Assembly: GCA_009923745.1 (NCBI GenBank)
Contig: RFSX01000002.1
Coordinates: 1 to 46,730 of the forward strand
Reading direction: 5' to 3'
DNA: 46,730 nucleotides
From: Chitinophagia bacterium
Lineage (GTDB): Bacteria > Bacteroidota > Bacteroidia > Chitinophagales > Saprospiraceae
A program made the translations under genes and the position numbers. Below the pieces are notes generated by a model. The model was not told the origin of the DNA and searched no databases. It worked only from the letters and a program-made list of their open reading frames with translations. Positions 9,075 through 18,576 of the stretch are shown here, piece after piece. Numbering within the stretch: position 1 is the first letter of the stretch; every line of letters starts with the position of its first letter.

Positions 9075-11180
9075 ATGTACAGTAAAGAGCAGCAAGCCGA
9101 AATGTTCGAACAGTCTAAACGATTTTTGAAGACGCAGCCTAGTCCAAAAGACTATCCCAGACTTGTCGAAATTTTGAATTTTCATGAATGGAAATATTAT
9201 GTCGATAATAGTCCTCTGCTTTCAGATAAGGAATATGACAACTTATATGAAAAGCTCCTTCAACTGGAAGAAAATAAAGATGTAATTATCCTAACCCATT
9301 CACCTTCACAAAGGGTTTCATCGGATTTAAGCAATCAGTTTCAGACCGTACAGCATTACAATCCCATGTTGTCACTGGCGAATTCCTACAATATTGATGA
9401 CCTCAAGGATTTTGACACCCAGATAAAAAAATTGTGTTTAGGTACGGACAGACCTATTCAATACTTTGTAGAACCCAAGTTGGATGGCGGCAGCATAGCC
9501 GTCGTATATGAGAATGACATTTTTGTAAGGGCTGCAACGCGAGGCAATGGTGCGGAAGGTGATGATATCAGCGCCAATGCCAAGACCATATCATCGCTGC
9601 CACTCAGGGCAGCCTTTTCAGAATATGGAATATACAGGGCGGAATTAAGAGGGGAAGCTGTTATGTCCAAGACTAATTTTGACAAAAAAAATAAGGAACG
9701 GCAGTATGAAGGTCTTGACCTGTTTGCTAACCCCAGGAACGCTGCTACAGGAGGCCTCAGGATGAAGGACCCGATGGAAACAAGGGACAGAGGGCTGGAT
9801 GTTTTTATTTTTCAGCTGGCATATGCGGTGGATAAGGAAGGGAATGAACTCCTGTCGGGTTTTGAATCCCATGATAAGGCAATGGCCATTCTCTCACAGT
9901 TGGGCTTTAAGCTCCCTTATGATAAAAACCCATTGACGCACGATATACATGCCGCACATGCGGCATGTGAGGAGTGGGAAACCAATCGCGACAATTATCA
10001 GTATGAAATTGACGGTGCCGTAGTCAAGCTGAATGATTTTTCTTTGCAACAAAGGTGTGGATATACACAACATCACCCGAGGTGGGCAATGGCATTTAAA
10101 TTTAAAGCCAAACAGGCAACAACAAGCCTTCTAAATGTAGAGTACCAGATCGGTAAGACGGGCGCTATAACGCCTGTAGCAAAAGTAGAACCTGTACAGC
10201 TGGCAGGTGTCACAGTCTCATCGATATCTTTACATAATGAAGATTTCATCAAACAAAAGGATATACGATTAGGTGATAAGGTTTTGATTGAAAGAGCGGG
10301 TGATGTAATTCCATATGTAGTAAAATCCCTTGCCGATTTAAGGACGGGAGCTGAAGGTTACATTGAGTTTCCTTGCACCTGCCCTTCCTGTAATACACCA
10401 CTTCTTAAAAGTGAGGAGCAGGCGGCGTGGCGGTGTATGAATCCCAAATGCCCTGAACAGAACTTGCAGAAAATGATTTATCATGTCTCCAAGGAAGCTA
10501 TGAACATAGATGGCTTTGGTAAATCCCTGGTAGAGCGTTTCAGTGAGGAATCCTGGCTCAATGACATATCGGATATCTATAATCTGGATTATGATAAAAT
10601 CGCTGCTCTTGAAAAGATGGGAGAAAAATCCGCATCCAACCTAAAAGAGTCTATCGAAAAGGCAAAAGGCAATTCTTTGGCAAGACTCTTATCCAGTTTG
10701 AGTATTCATCACCTGGGTAAAAAAGCCAGTAAACTGATAGCTGCGGAGATAAAGAGTGTGTTTGAGTTACAGGACTGGACAGAGGAGAATTTCATAGAAA
10801 TAAAAGATATCGGACCGGTTGTAGCGCAAAATGTGATGCAGTACTTTTCCCAGAAGGAGCACATTGATATGTTGCGCCGTATGGAGCAGTATGGTGTCAA
10901 CGTGAAGCAGACCGATGCGGACAGGCCTGTAGAAGTGGCCGATGATGCGCCTTTAAAGGGGAAGACTATTTTATTCACGGGGAGCTTACAAACCATGAGT
11001 CGTAAGGAGGCCCAGGCACTTGCTGAACTATATGGTGCCAAAAATATATCTGCAGTGAGTTCGAATCTTAATATGCTAGTTGTAGGAGATAAGGCAGGTT
11101 CAAAACTGAAAAAGGCTGAAGCTCTCGGTACTGTAGAGATTCTTACCGAGCAGGCGTTCCTTAATCTTATAGAGTCGTAG
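9075..11180 (+). CDS. ligA: NAD-dependent DNA ligase LigA
   Basis: LigA seals nicks in duplex DNA with NAD as cofactor, joining Okazaki fragments and finishing repair. The 701-residue length is normal. It contains the N-terminal Ia region with the Tyr-rich NAD-binding helices (WKYYVDNSPLLSDKEYD), the adenylation site KLDG with Lys135, the OB-fold, and a four-Cys zinc finger (CPSC at 436-439, Cys454 and Cys459). Helix-hairpin-helix repeats and a C-terminal BRCT domain from about residue 625 (KGKTILFTGS onward) follow. All domains are intact, as expected for an essential gene. The helicase gene begins 23 bases downstream, so the two may be cotranscribed. Confidence 0.98.
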   Translation: MYSKEQQAEMFEQSKRFLKTQPSPKDYPRLVEILNFHEWKYYVDNSPLLSDKEYDNLYEKLLQLEENKDVIILTHSPSQRVSSDLSNQFQTVQHYNPMLSLANSYNIDDLKDFDTQIKKLCLGTDRPIQYFVEPKLDGGSIAVVYENDIFVRAATRGNGAEGDDISANAKTISSLPLRAAFSEYGIYRAELRGEAVMSKTNFDKKNKERQYEGLDLFANPRNAATGGLRMKDPMETRDRGLDVFIFQLAYAVDKEGNELLSGFESHDKAMAILSQLGFKLPYDKNPLTHDIHAAHAACEEWETNRDNYQYEIDGAVVKLNDFSLQQRCGYTQHHPRWAMAFKFKAKQATTSLLNVEYQIGKTGAITPVAKVEPVQLAGVTVSSISLHNEDFIKQKDIRLGDKVLIERAGDVIPYVVKSLADLRTGAEGYIEFPCTCPSCNTPLLKSEEQAAWRCMNPKCPEQNLQKMIYHVSKEAMNIDGFGKSLVERFSEESWLNDISDIYNLDYDKIAALEKMGEKSASNLKESIEKAKGNSLARLLSSLSIHHLGKKASKLIAAEIKSVFELQDWTEENFIEIKDIGPVVAQNVMQYFSQKEHIDMLRRMEQYGVNVKQTDADRPVEVADDAPLKGKTILFTGSLQTMSRKEAQALAELYGAKNISAVSSNLNMLVVGDKAGSKLKKAEALGTVEILTEQAFLNLIES

Positions 11181-11203
11181 ATTTTTTTAATACCTTTAAG
11201 TCA

Positions 11204-12442
11204 ATGAAATTTGAAACATTAGGATTTTCAGATCTGATCCTTGAATCCCTCGGTTACATGGGCTTTGAAGAAGCCACACCCATCCAGGAACAAGCTATTC
11301 CACATATTTTTGAAGGCCGGGATATTTTGGCTTCTGCACAGACAGGTACCGGGAAGACGGCCGCATTTATGTTACCTATACTGGATATGATAAGTCGGGA
11401 TGTGCCGGATTCTACAACAGCATTGATTATAGTCCCAACCCGTGAATTGGCTTTGCAAATTGACCAGGAAATTCAGGCTTTTTCCTATACAACAAATATT
11501 TCTTCCATACCGTTGTACGGCGGCGGTGATGGACAGGATTGGGAAACACAAAAGAGAGCCCTGGAAAGCGGAGTGCATGTAGTAGTAGCTACTCCTGGTA
11601 AGCTTAAGTCTTTTATTCAAAATAAATACCTTGATTGTGGTTCAATCAAATATCTTATTCTGGACGAGGCAGACCGGATGCTTGATATAGGATTCTATGA
11701 TGACATAATCTCTATCATTGAGAATCTCCCCAAGAAAAGGCAGAACCTATTGTTCAGCGCTACTATGCCTGACAAAATCATCAAATTGAGCAAGCAGGTA
11801 TTATCGGATCCTGTCCAGATCAAGATTGCAATTTCAAAGCCTAACGAAAATATTCTACAGGCTTCATTCCTGGTTTACGATACCCAAAAAGTTGAATTGC
11901 TGAGGCATCTGATTAAGGATAAACCGAAATACAGCAGCATTATCATATTCAGTTCGACGAAGAAAAACGTATCACGTATAGTATCCGCACTGCGGTCCGA
12001 AGGCATGTCGGCTCAGGCGATTTCCTCGGATCTTGCTCAAAAAGACCGGGAGGCCATGCTTAACGATTTCAAGGCCAGAAAAGTGCGTATCCTGGTTGCT
12101 ACCGATGTGATCAGCAGAGGTATTGATATCAAAGAGATAAGCTTGGTGATCAACTTTGATGTGCCGCGTGATGCCGAAGACTATGTCCACAGGATAGGTA
12201 GAACAGCTCGTGCCGAGGCGAGCGGAGTCGCGATCACGCTCATTAATCCTGATGACATGAGGTACTTCCATCAGATTGAACAACTGATTGGTAAAGATGT
12301 GATCAAGTTGAATGTACCCAAGGAACTCGGAGAGTCGCCCGCATGGGATGTGAGCAGGAGAAAGAAAAGCGATTCTTTCAATTCCAGAAAAAAATCCGTT
12401 AAGTCCAGGAATTTCAAGAAACACAAGAAGAAAAAGGATTGA
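11204..12442 (+). CDS. DEAD-box ATP-dependent RNA helicase, RhlE-like
   Basis: This is an ATP-dependent RNA-remodelling helicase, probably acting in ribosome assembly or RNA turnover. In its 412 residues all superfamily 2 motifs are visible: Q motif around ATPIQ (24-28), motif I AQTGTGKT (45-52), Ia PTRELA (78-83), Ib TPGKL (130-134), DEAD (154-157), SAT (185-187) and HRIGRTAR (329-336). A Lys/Arg-rich tail (about 376-412, ending KKHKKKKD) is typical of RhlE-type proteins and probably binds RNA. It follows ligA by 23 bases and ends at a two-way terminator shared with the converging ompH-like gene. RhlE-like is a family-level call; a CsdA or SrmB role cannot be excluded. Confidence 0.93.
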   Translation: MKFETLGFSDLILESLGYMGFEEATPIQEQAIPHIFEGRDILASAQTGTGKTAAFMLPILDMISRDVPDSTTALIIVPTRELALQIDQEIQAFSYTTNISSIPLYGGGDGQDWETQKRALESGVHVVVATPGKLKSFIQNKYLDCGSIKYLILDEADRMLDIGFYDDIISIIENLPKKRQNLLFSATMPDKIIKLSKQVLSDPVQIKIAISKPNENILQASFLVYDTQKVELLRHLIKDKPKYSSIIIFSSTKKNVSRIVSALRSEGMSAQAISSDLAQKDREAMLNDFKARKVRILVATDVISRGIDIKEISLVINFDVPRDAEDYVHRIGRTARAEASGVAITLINPDDMRYFHQIEQLIGKDVIKLNVPKELGESPAWDVSRRKKSDSFNSRKKSVKSRNFKKHKKKKD

Positions 12443-12444
12443 AC

Positions 12445-12483
12445 AAAAAAAACGGTAACCCAATGGAATTACCGCTTTTTTTT
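12445..12483. terminator. Bidirectional rho-independent terminator
   Basis: CGGTAA (12453-12458) and TTACCG (12469-12474) form a perfect six-pair stem with a ten-base loop. It has an A8 run on the left (12445-12452) and a T8 run on the right (12476-12483), so it can stop transcription in both directions between the converging helicase and ompH-like genes. Confidence 0.9.
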
Positions 12484-12500
12484 ATCCTTACGATAGGGTA

Positions 12501-13016
12501 TTACATTCCCAGTTTGGTTTTAACCAGAGTCATGACATTATCTCCATCATTCGCGTGAAGGATGGTTCCATTTGATGCATCAAAGATCATGGTATAGCCG
12601 TTGTCCTTTCCAACGGCTTCGATGGCAACTTTTACTTTATCAAGGATGGGTTGATACAGCTCTTCTCTTTTTTTGATAATCTTTTGTTGTACCTCCACCT
12701 CGTATTGCTGGATTTTTTGTTGCTCCAGTCCAAGTTCGCCTTCTTTTTCCTGCATTTGCACTTTGGAAAGAAGACCTTCACTCGCTTCTTTGGCATAAGC
12801 GTTATACTTAGCCTCGAATGCTTTAACCATGGCCTCTCCGGAAGACATCAATTGCTTTTGATATGTTTCCAGTTCAGAGTCTGCCACTTTTACCTCAGGC
12901 AGTTCCGCAAGCAATTGAGCCGAGTTGAGATAACCAAACTTTTGGGCTTGAAGTCCCAAAGTGAGGCATAACATGGTGGCCAGGATAAGGCCGGATTTGA
13001 ATAGCTTTGATTTCAT
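12501..13016 (-). CDS. OmpH/Skp family periplasmic chaperone
   Basis: Skp-like proteins hold unfolded outer-membrane proteins in the periplasm. The 171-residue precursor has a signal peptide (MKSKLFKSG, hydrophobic LILATMLCLTLG, likely cut after LQA at residue 24). Next comes the characteristic FGYLNSAQLLAELPEV beta segment, then a charged Gln/Glu/Lys-rich coiled coil (about 40-125) that would form the tentacles, and the C-terminal strand with YTMIFDASNGTILHA. Length and order fit the family. In this genome it probably supports barrels such as SprA and the TonB receptor. It appears monocistronic. Confidence 0.92.
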   Translation of the reverse strand: MKSKLFKSGLILATMLCLTLGLQAQKFGYLNSAQLLAELPEVKVADSELETYQKQLMSSGEAMVKAFEAKYNAYAKEASEGLLSKVQMQEKEGELGLEQQKIQQYEVEVQQKIIKKREELYQPILDKVKVAIEAVGKDNGYTMIFDASNGTILHANDGDNVMTLVKTKLGM

Positions 13017-13065
13017 AATTTCTTAATTGACTGATAAATTCAGGTTTGTTGCATAGTAATTACGG

Positions 13066-13073
13066 CAAAAGTA
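13066..13073 (-). promoter_or_regulatory. Candidate promoter (-7 box) for ompH-like gene
   Basis: On the minus strand this reads TACTTTTG, a perfect match to the Bacteroidota -7 consensus TAnnTTTG. Nineteen bases upstream is TATG, one base from the TTTG -33 box. It lies 50 bases before the ATG. No other promoter evidence is available. Confidence 0.45.
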
Positions 13074-13161
13074 AATTTTTGATACAATTATCCATACCAT
13101 TTAACCTAAGATTAAGTCTTTAAATATCAAATTGTTAAAACTTTAATATGAATTGTTGGCT

Positions 13162-15630
13162 CTAGTCTGATTCATTAGTCCACCGGTAGGACAGAGCTGC
13201 ATGAATATGTCTGCCTGCGCCACTTACGCCTGATGAAAAGGCCCTGTAATGTGTGTCAAGGATATTATTAATGCCAGCTGTCAGACTCCAGCTCTCGTTG
13301 ATTTGCCAATCAAGACCTGTGGAAAGAACTGCAAATGATGGGCTGCCATCTGCTGTAGCCAGTTCGGGATTGTCAACGCTGCCACCATAATCCTCGATGT
13401 TTTTCCACCCGTTATACCGCAACATTACCCGAGCTTTTATATTCTCTTTTTTGTATTCAATCCTGGCATGTCCAAAGCTTGGGGGGATATGCCCCAGTGG
13501 AGATATCATTCCTTCCTCATCCTTCGATTCTCCGGTTTGTGCATTGAATTGCAGCCGTATTTCCAAATTCTTTGAAGGATACAGGTCCATCTGTACCGAG
13601 ACTCCTTTGATGCTGCCTGACTCCGCGTTTCGATTAGCTGTCACCAGGAGGCTGTCGCCCTGGGTAATAAAGTACCGGGAGCCATCCGGCAAACTGCTGT
13701 TTTGTCGTACAATGACATCATCAAGAAAGCTGTAATACAGGCTTGTTGATAAACGGACCTTGTCATGATTCCAGCTCAGGCTCAACTCATTGTTCCATAC
13801 AGTTTCTGCTGTCAGATCAGGGTTGGGTATAGTGATCTCGTTATTGTTGATCCGTACCTTCGCCAGGTCGTCAATATTTGGGGAACGAAAAGAGGTCCCT
13901 GACGAAAGATTGACCTGAAACGTTCCGAGGGACATTTTCAAAGCTGAAATACCTACGAGAGCAGAATTTCGACTTTCTATGCCTTCATAAAAATACTCGG
14001 GCCAGCTGTACGGGTCGCTGCTGAGGTAAGAATAGGTGCTTTCCTGCCAGCTGTAGCGCAGGCCGTTGATCCAGCCGATTTTATCTTTTTTATCCTGCCA
14101 GATGTGTTGGATATAAGCCCCTGTATTTAAAAGTGTTGATCCACCGCTAGGATACCTGCTCAACAAAGAGGCAAGTCTGGTTGGATGATCACTGTATGGA
14201 TTTTCGAGGATAAAGGCTTCCGATTGCAGTTTATTGAATTGCAGATCCACTCCGTAAAGTAGGCGGTTTTGTTTGTTCAATTGCTTTTGGAGATCGATGC
14301 TTAGACCATAAACTTGTATGTCTTCAAATTGAAATTCTCTTTGATTGGATTCAAAAATTCTACTCACGCGATCTTCATCTATATCCTGAAAAGAAGCAAT
14401 GATAATGGCTTTATCTAAGTAAGGGCTTTTGGCAAGGATGTCCAGTTGATGGGCCAGCAGAAAACGGTTTTGAGGTCCATAATACCATTCGGCAAACCTG
14501 GGATTGCCATCGCGACGGGCTATCAGATTATCATACCTGGGTACGTCACTGCTCGTTGAGTACTGGATGTTCCATTCCGAGCTTATGTCTTTGCTTAATT
14601 TGAAATTCCATTTTTGCATGAAATCAAATTGGAGGTATGCTGTGCCTAGCTGGATGTCTTGATCATCGTTTATTACAATCCTGTCCACACCAGTATCATC
14701 TGTACTGATAAAATCAGGTCGTGTGCCGAACTCGGGATATTTTTCACTTCTATTACGGCCTGTGCGAAGGTCATCGAAGTCTACAAAGCTCAGGCTCGTA
14801 AGGACGGCCCAGTTGTTTTTGCCATATCCATAGTCGAGGTGTATCCTCTTTTCATGATTAGAGGAATTATACCTGACATAGCTGTTGAGTTCCTGTCTAT
14901 GTGAAAGCTGAGGGTCAAAATTCAGCTTTGCAGATTTGCTTTTGAAATGTATGATTCCACCCAATGCTTCACTTCCATAGAGCAGGGATCCGGCCCCAAA
15001 GATGATATCCATCTGTTCAAGCATGGCGGGATCTACGGTTACAGCATTTTGTAAATGGCCATTGCGGTAAATCGCATTGTTCATGCGTATGCCGTCAACA
15101 ACAAGTAATACTTTATTGGCTTCAAAACCCCGCAGGATCGGACTGCCACCACCCATTTGACTTCTCTGAACAAAAGCTCCTCCAGACATTTCGATGGCGT
15201 CTGCTGAATTCTGTGCTGCTGTGCTTAATATTTCATCAGAAGCAATACGCTTCAGGGGATTTGGAAAATCCTTTTCAGACGATTGTGTACGACCTATGAT
15301 AACTATTTCTTCTAGCAGCTCCAGGTCGGGTTTAAGTTGAACTCTAAAATTGAGGCCGGAGAGATTCTTGTATAAGAGACTCAATTCCTTATAACCAAGG
15401 TATTTAAAGACAAGGAGGCTTTCTGCATTTAGATTTACAGGCAAGACGCATGTCCCGCGTTTATCTGTAGTAAGGATCGTATCGTTGACGGTGATAAATA
15501 CTGATACCAGGGCTTCATCTTGTTCTGAAACCACCTTTAGAGTCTGTTGACTGATGATCTCAGTTGAAAAAAGCAACAATACCAATACACTAAGCCAATG
15601 GCAATTCAATCGTAATTGTAGTTCCTTCAT
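13162..15630 (-). CDS. TonB-dependent outer-membrane receptor, heme/hemoglobin-type
   Basis: This is an energy-coupled outer-membrane importer of 822 residues. A signal peptide (LSVLVLLLFSTEIISQQ) is followed by a carboxypeptidase-regulatory-like domain (about 29-105), a plug (about 115-230) and a 22-strand-type barrel. The plug stretches GGGSPILRGFEANKVLLVVD and GIRMNNAIYRNGHLQNAVTV are typical of hemoglobin/heme/transferrin-type receptors, hence the substrate guess; cobalamin or another metal chelate remains possible. The ATG lies inside the end of the upstream histidine kinase gene (41-base overlap), which implies translational coupling. No SusD partner is present, so it is not a glycan-utilisation SusC. 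The C-terminus ends ALSYRWTNESD, a strand followed by a short tail. Confidence 0.9.
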   Translation of the reverse strand: MKELQLRLNCHWLSVLVLLLFSTEIISQQTLKVVSEQDEALVSVFITVNDTILTTDKRGTCVLPVNLNAESLLVFKYLGYKELSLLYKNLSGLNFRVQLKPDLELLEEIVIIGRTQSSEKDFPNPLKRIASDEILSTAAQNSADAIEMSGGAFVQRSQMGGGSPILRGFEANKVLLVVDGIRMNNAIYRNGHLQNAVTVDPAMLEQMDIIFGAGSLLYGSEALGGIIHFKSKSAKLNFDPQLSHRQELNSYVRYNSSNHEKRIHLDYGYGKNNWAVLTSLSFVDFDDLRTGRNRSEKYPEFGTRPDFISTDDTGVDRIVINDDQDIQLGTAYLQFDFMQKWNFKLSKDISSEWNIQYSTSSDVPRYDNLIARRDGNPRFAEWYYGPQNRFLLAHQLDILAKSPYLDKAIIIASFQDIDEDRVSRIFESNQREFQFEDIQVYGLSIDLQKQLNKQNRLLYGVDLQFNKLQSEAFILENPYSDHPTRLASLLSRYPSGGSTLLNTGAYIQHIWQDKKDKIGWINGLRYSWQESTYSYLSSDPYSWPEYFYEGIESRNSALVGISALKMSLGTFQVNLSSGTSFRSPNIDDLAKVRINNNEITIPNPDLTAETVWNNELSLSWNHDKVRLSTSLYYSFLDDVIVRQNSSLPDGSRYFITQGDSLLVTANRNAESGSIKGVSVQMDLYPSKNLEIRLQFNAQTGESKDEEGMISPLGHIPPSFGHARIEYKKENIKARVMLRYNGWKNIEDYGGSVDNPELATADGSPSFAVLSTGLDWQINESWSLTAGINNILDTHYRAFSSGVSGAGRHIHAALSYRWTNESD

Positions 15631-16756
15631 TAGGCTTGGAGCTTTTTACATAGATTTTTCCTTTGTGATAGTTTTCTATTATTCTTTTTGCCAGTGACAA
15701 TCCCAGACCCCAACCTCTTTTTTTAGTGGTAAATCCCGGTTTGAAGATATTCTTGAAATCACTGGATGGTATTCCTTTTCCTGTATCGCTAATATTTACA
15801 TGAACCTTATTTGGAGTATTTTCTAGTTCAACGGTTATCTTTCCGTTACCCTGCAAAGCGTCCAGGGCATTACGAAGAATATTTTCTATAACCCAGTCAA
15901 AAAGATGGGAATTGATATTGCAATAGACTGCGTCCTGGCTTTGCTCGGTAAATTCAAAATCGACTCTTTTGGAAGCCCTCTTCTGCATGTAGTTCTTACA
16001 TGATTCCAGTTCAGTAACCAGGTCAATGCGATGAAGATCTGGCCTGGAACCTATTTTCGAAAAGCGATCTGCAATGAGGTCCAGTCGGTCAACATCATTT
16101 TTTAGTTCCGTGATGATCTCTTCATATTCCGGATTGTTTTGACTGATATCTTTCAGGTGCTCAATCCAACCCAGTATAGCCGAAGTGGGTGTGCCAAGCT
16201 GATGTGCTGTTTCCTTTGCCATTCCGGCCCATATTCTGTTCTCTTCTGCCCGGCGCGAAGCTGCCAAAACAACATAGCCCAAAATGATAAAGGTGCTTAT
16301 CAACAATATCTGTGCAAGGGGGAAAAGTGAAATCAGGGTATATAGTCTTGAATGCTCATAGTAGATGTAATTTGAGTTTCCAAATCCTTTAATGGGTTCA
16401 AATCCTTCATCCAGTAATTTCTGTCGCCTTGTGGCGAGGAACTCCTGGTCATTATTGAGAGATTCCTTCCAGTAATTATAACCAAGCAATTCACCGGATT
16501 CATCCTCCAGGATTGTAGGCAGCAGTCCGTTGAATTCCTCCAGAATGAGGTTTTCCATCATGGTATTATCCAGATTGGGGTTATCGGGGCTTGCAACGAT
16601 ACTGATGGCCTGTGTTACCAGGTCCATAGTTGCCTCCTCTCTTGCTTTGAGTTGTCTGGCCAGATACTGGGAATATATCATGGTAGTTACCACAATCACA
16701 AGCCCCAGGATAGCTATGCTTGTCTTTGCAAAAGAGTTATTTTTATAGAAGTTCAT
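15590..16756 (-). CDS. Sensor histidine kinase, membrane-bound
   Basis: This is a two-component sensor kinase. I place the start at the ATG at 16756 (388 residues, MNFYKNNSFA); a TTG at 16768 would add four. A membrane helix at about 10-31 and another at about 139-166 enclose a ~107-residue periplasmic sensor that I do not recognise. HisKA follows without an obvious HAMP domain, with the phospho-acceptor His185 in KETAHQLGTPTSAILGW. The ATPase domain has the N box (ENILRNALDAL, Asn292 and Asn296), G1 (ISDTGKGIP) and G2 (RGWGLGLSLAKRII). No response regulator is adjacent. The gene overlaps the TonB receptor by 41 bases, suggesting a shared transcript, and diverges from tsaE. Confidence 0.93.
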   Translation of the reverse strand: MNFYKNNSFAKTSIAILGLVIVVTTMIYSQYLARQLKAREEATMDLVTQAISIVASPDNPNLDNTMMENLILEEFNGLLPTILEDESGELLGYNYWKESLNNDQEFLATRRQKLLDEGFEPIKGFGNSNYIYYEHSRLYTLISLFPLAQILLISTFIILGYVVLAASRRAEENRIWAGMAKETAHQLGTPTSAILGWIEHLKDISQNNPEYEEIITELKNDVDRLDLIADRFSKIGSRPDLHRIDLVTELESCKNYMQKRASKRVDFEFTEQSQDAVYCNINSHLFDWVIENILRNALDALQGNGKITVELENTPNKVHVNISDTGKGIPSSDFKNIFKPGFTTKKRGWGLGLSLAKRIIENYHKGKIYVKSSKPNEGTTITIELPLA

Positions 16757-16868
16757 AGAGTTGTACAAACAACGGTAAAAAAAGGCAATTTATGACAGGG
16801 AAAACTCAATTTCAGGAATTTTACCGGTATTTTGAAGCTTAGTTGGCTTTGGATTAAACAAATGCACT

Positions 16869-17303
16869 ATGTCTGACCAAAAGAGCAACAAACAATCCAT
16901 GGTTCTGGCGACAGAAAATGAACTTCCTGATTTAGTCAGATGGTATCTTTCTTTGAAACGCCACCCTATCTTATTGCTTAGTGGCGATCTGGGAGCAGGC
17001 AAAACGGCTTTTGTAAAAGCCCTGTTACAGCATCTGGGTACTAGCGATGCTGTGTCAAGTCCCAGCTTTTCGATTGTAAACCAATATGAATTGCTTAACG
17101 GTGAGATCATCTATCATATGGATTTATACCGATTGGAAACAATAGAGGAAGCCTTTAATACAGGGCTGGAAGAGTATTTATACAGTGGTGATACCTGTTT
17201 GATTGAATGGCCTCAAATAATTTTGGATTATATTGAGGAGCCTTATCATCAAATGGATATTGAAATCCTGGAAGATGGCAGTCGAAAATTTACACTGATT
17301 TAA
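16869..17303 (+). CDS. tsaE: tRNA threonylcarbamoyladenosine biosynthesis ATPase TsaE
   Basis: TsaE is the ATPase that works with TsaB-TsaD to make t6A37 on ANN-decoding tRNAs. It has 144 residues, normal for the family. The P-loop is GDLGAGKT (39-46). The conserved SSPSFSIVNQYE, HMDLYRL (83-89) and EW (113-114) motifs are all present. It diverges from the histidine kinase and precedes the alanine dehydrogenase-like gene by 43 bases, probably in one transcript. Expected to be essential or nearly so. Confidence 0.96.
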   Translation: MSDQKSNKQSMVLATENELPDLVRWYLSLKRHPILLLSGDLGAGKTAFVKALLQHLGTSDAVSSPSFSIVNQYELLNGEIIYHMDLYRLETIEEAFNTGLEEYLYSGDTCLIEWPQIILDYIEEPYHQMDIEILEDGSRKFTLI

Positions 17304-17346
17304 TGCAGTGATTCTTTTTGATAAGTAAAAACCTAGAACCAATACC

Positions 17347-18576
17347 ATGTCATACGGCGGTAAAAAATTCAGTTTTTCCGATTTTTTTGCAGAAGGGCAA
17401 TACCAGACCCAAACAGAGACGCTTGAACTCAGATCAAAGTCCAAAAGCATAAGCATTGGTATCCCAAAAGAAGAAACAAACGATGAAAATCGGATAGCCC
17501 TTGTCCCCAATTCAATCCGTACCCTGATTGGATATGGACATAAGGTCAATATAGAGTCAGGTGCCGGAGAGGATTCCAAATATTCTGACCATGACTATTC
17601 CGAGGCGGGAGCAATAATTGAATATTCCAAAGAAGAGGTATTCAAATCAGATGTTATCGTCAAGGTAGCACAACCTTCTCTGGAGGAAATAAAGTTATTA
17701 CATCCCAACCAGATTCTCATTTCTCCCATTCTTCTCCCTAAAATGACGGAAGAATATTTACTGGCGCTGAAAAGGAAAAGGGTCATTGCCATGGCGATGG
17801 AGTATCTTCAATCAGAGGACGGGAGCTTTCCTCTTGTCCGTATAATGAGTGAGATAGCCGGTATGGCTTCCATATTTACAGCAGCTGAACTCTTGAGTTA
17901 CAGCCAGGGTGGACGCGGTGTTTTATTGGGTGGCGTATCAGGTGTGCCTCCAGCCAAAGTGGTCATTTTAGGGGCTGGCGTTGTAGGCGAATTTGCTACC
18001 AAGACGGCCCTGGGATTGGGTGCCTCTGTACGGATTTTTGACAACCAGATATCCAAATTGATGCGTATCCAGAACATTATTGGCAGGCATTTGCACACAT
18101 CTACATTCAACCCTGTATACCTCGGTTATCAGCTTGTCAGTGCGGACGTTGTCATTGGTGCAGTTCATTCAAAGACGGGTCGATCACCTATTCTTGTGAC
18201 CGAGGATATGGTTTCTAAAATGAAAGCGGGTTCAGTGATTATTGATGTGAGTATTGACCAGGGAGGGTGCATAGAAACATCCGAAGTGACGACACATAGT
18301 AAACCGATTTCAATCAAGCACGATGTGGTTCACTATGGTGTTCCAAATATTGCCTCAAAGGTGCCACGAACGGCAAGTATGGCCATAAGTAATATTATCA
18401 CACCACTCTTGATAAAAACGGGTGAATATGGTTCTGTTGAAAACTTGCTGTATGACACTAAGGCAATCAGGCATGGCGTCTATTGCTATAAGGGAGCTCT
18501 GACGAATGAGTACCTCAGTAAGCGATTTAATATGAAATACCAGGATATCAATCTCCTCCTGGCCAGTAAGTTCTGA
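17347..18576 (+). CDS. Alanine dehydrogenase / transhydrogenase-alpha family protein, atypical active site
   Basis: Alanine dehydrogenase interconverts L-alanine and pyruvate with NAD. The 409-residue protein has the family N-terminal domain (IGIPKEETNDENRIALVP, substrate-binding Arg49), Lys106 in VKVAQP, a Rossmann motif GAGVVG (209-214), and IDQGGCIE with Asp304. It is longer than the usual ~370 residues because of a ~34-residue Ser/Gln-rich N-terminal extension; no internal Met offers a later start. At the position of the catalytic His of known alanine dehydrogenases (FTxLHL), this protein has ISPILL, with Leu129 instead. That segment resembles the transhydrogenase alpha subunit more, while the C-terminal half is dehydrogenase-like. 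The family call is firm; the reaction is uncertain. Its stop codon abuts the stop of the next, converging gene. Confidence 0.85.
   Translation: MSYGGKKFSFSDFFAEGQYQTQTETLELRSKSKSISIGIPKEETNDENRIALVPNSIRTLIGYGHKVNIESGAGEDSKYSDHDYSEAGAIIEYSKEEVFKSDVIVKVAQPSLEEIKLLHPNQILISPILLPKMTEEYLLALKRKRVIAMAMEYLQSEDGSFPLVRIMSEIAGMASIFTAAELLSYSQGGRGVLLGGVSGVPPAKVVILGAGVVGEFATKTALGLGASVRIFDNQISKLMRIQNIIGRHLHTSTFNPVYLGYQLVSADVVIGAVHSKTGRSPILVTEDMVSKMKAGSVIIDVSIDQGGCIETSEVTTHSKPISIKHDVVHYGVPNIASKVPRTASMAISNIITPLLIKTGEYGSVENLLYDTKAIRHGVYCYKGALTNEYLSKRFNMKYQDINLLLASKF

Noticed and set aside
11972-12463. A 163-codon open frame antisense to the helicase gene
   Set aside because: It overlaps conserved helicase motifs on the other strand and runs through the terminator; no recognisable protein.
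15590-15630. The kinase-receptor overlap as a frameshifted fusion
   Set aside because: Each protein has its own complete ends, including a signal peptide on the receptor, so the overlap is ordinary translational coupling.
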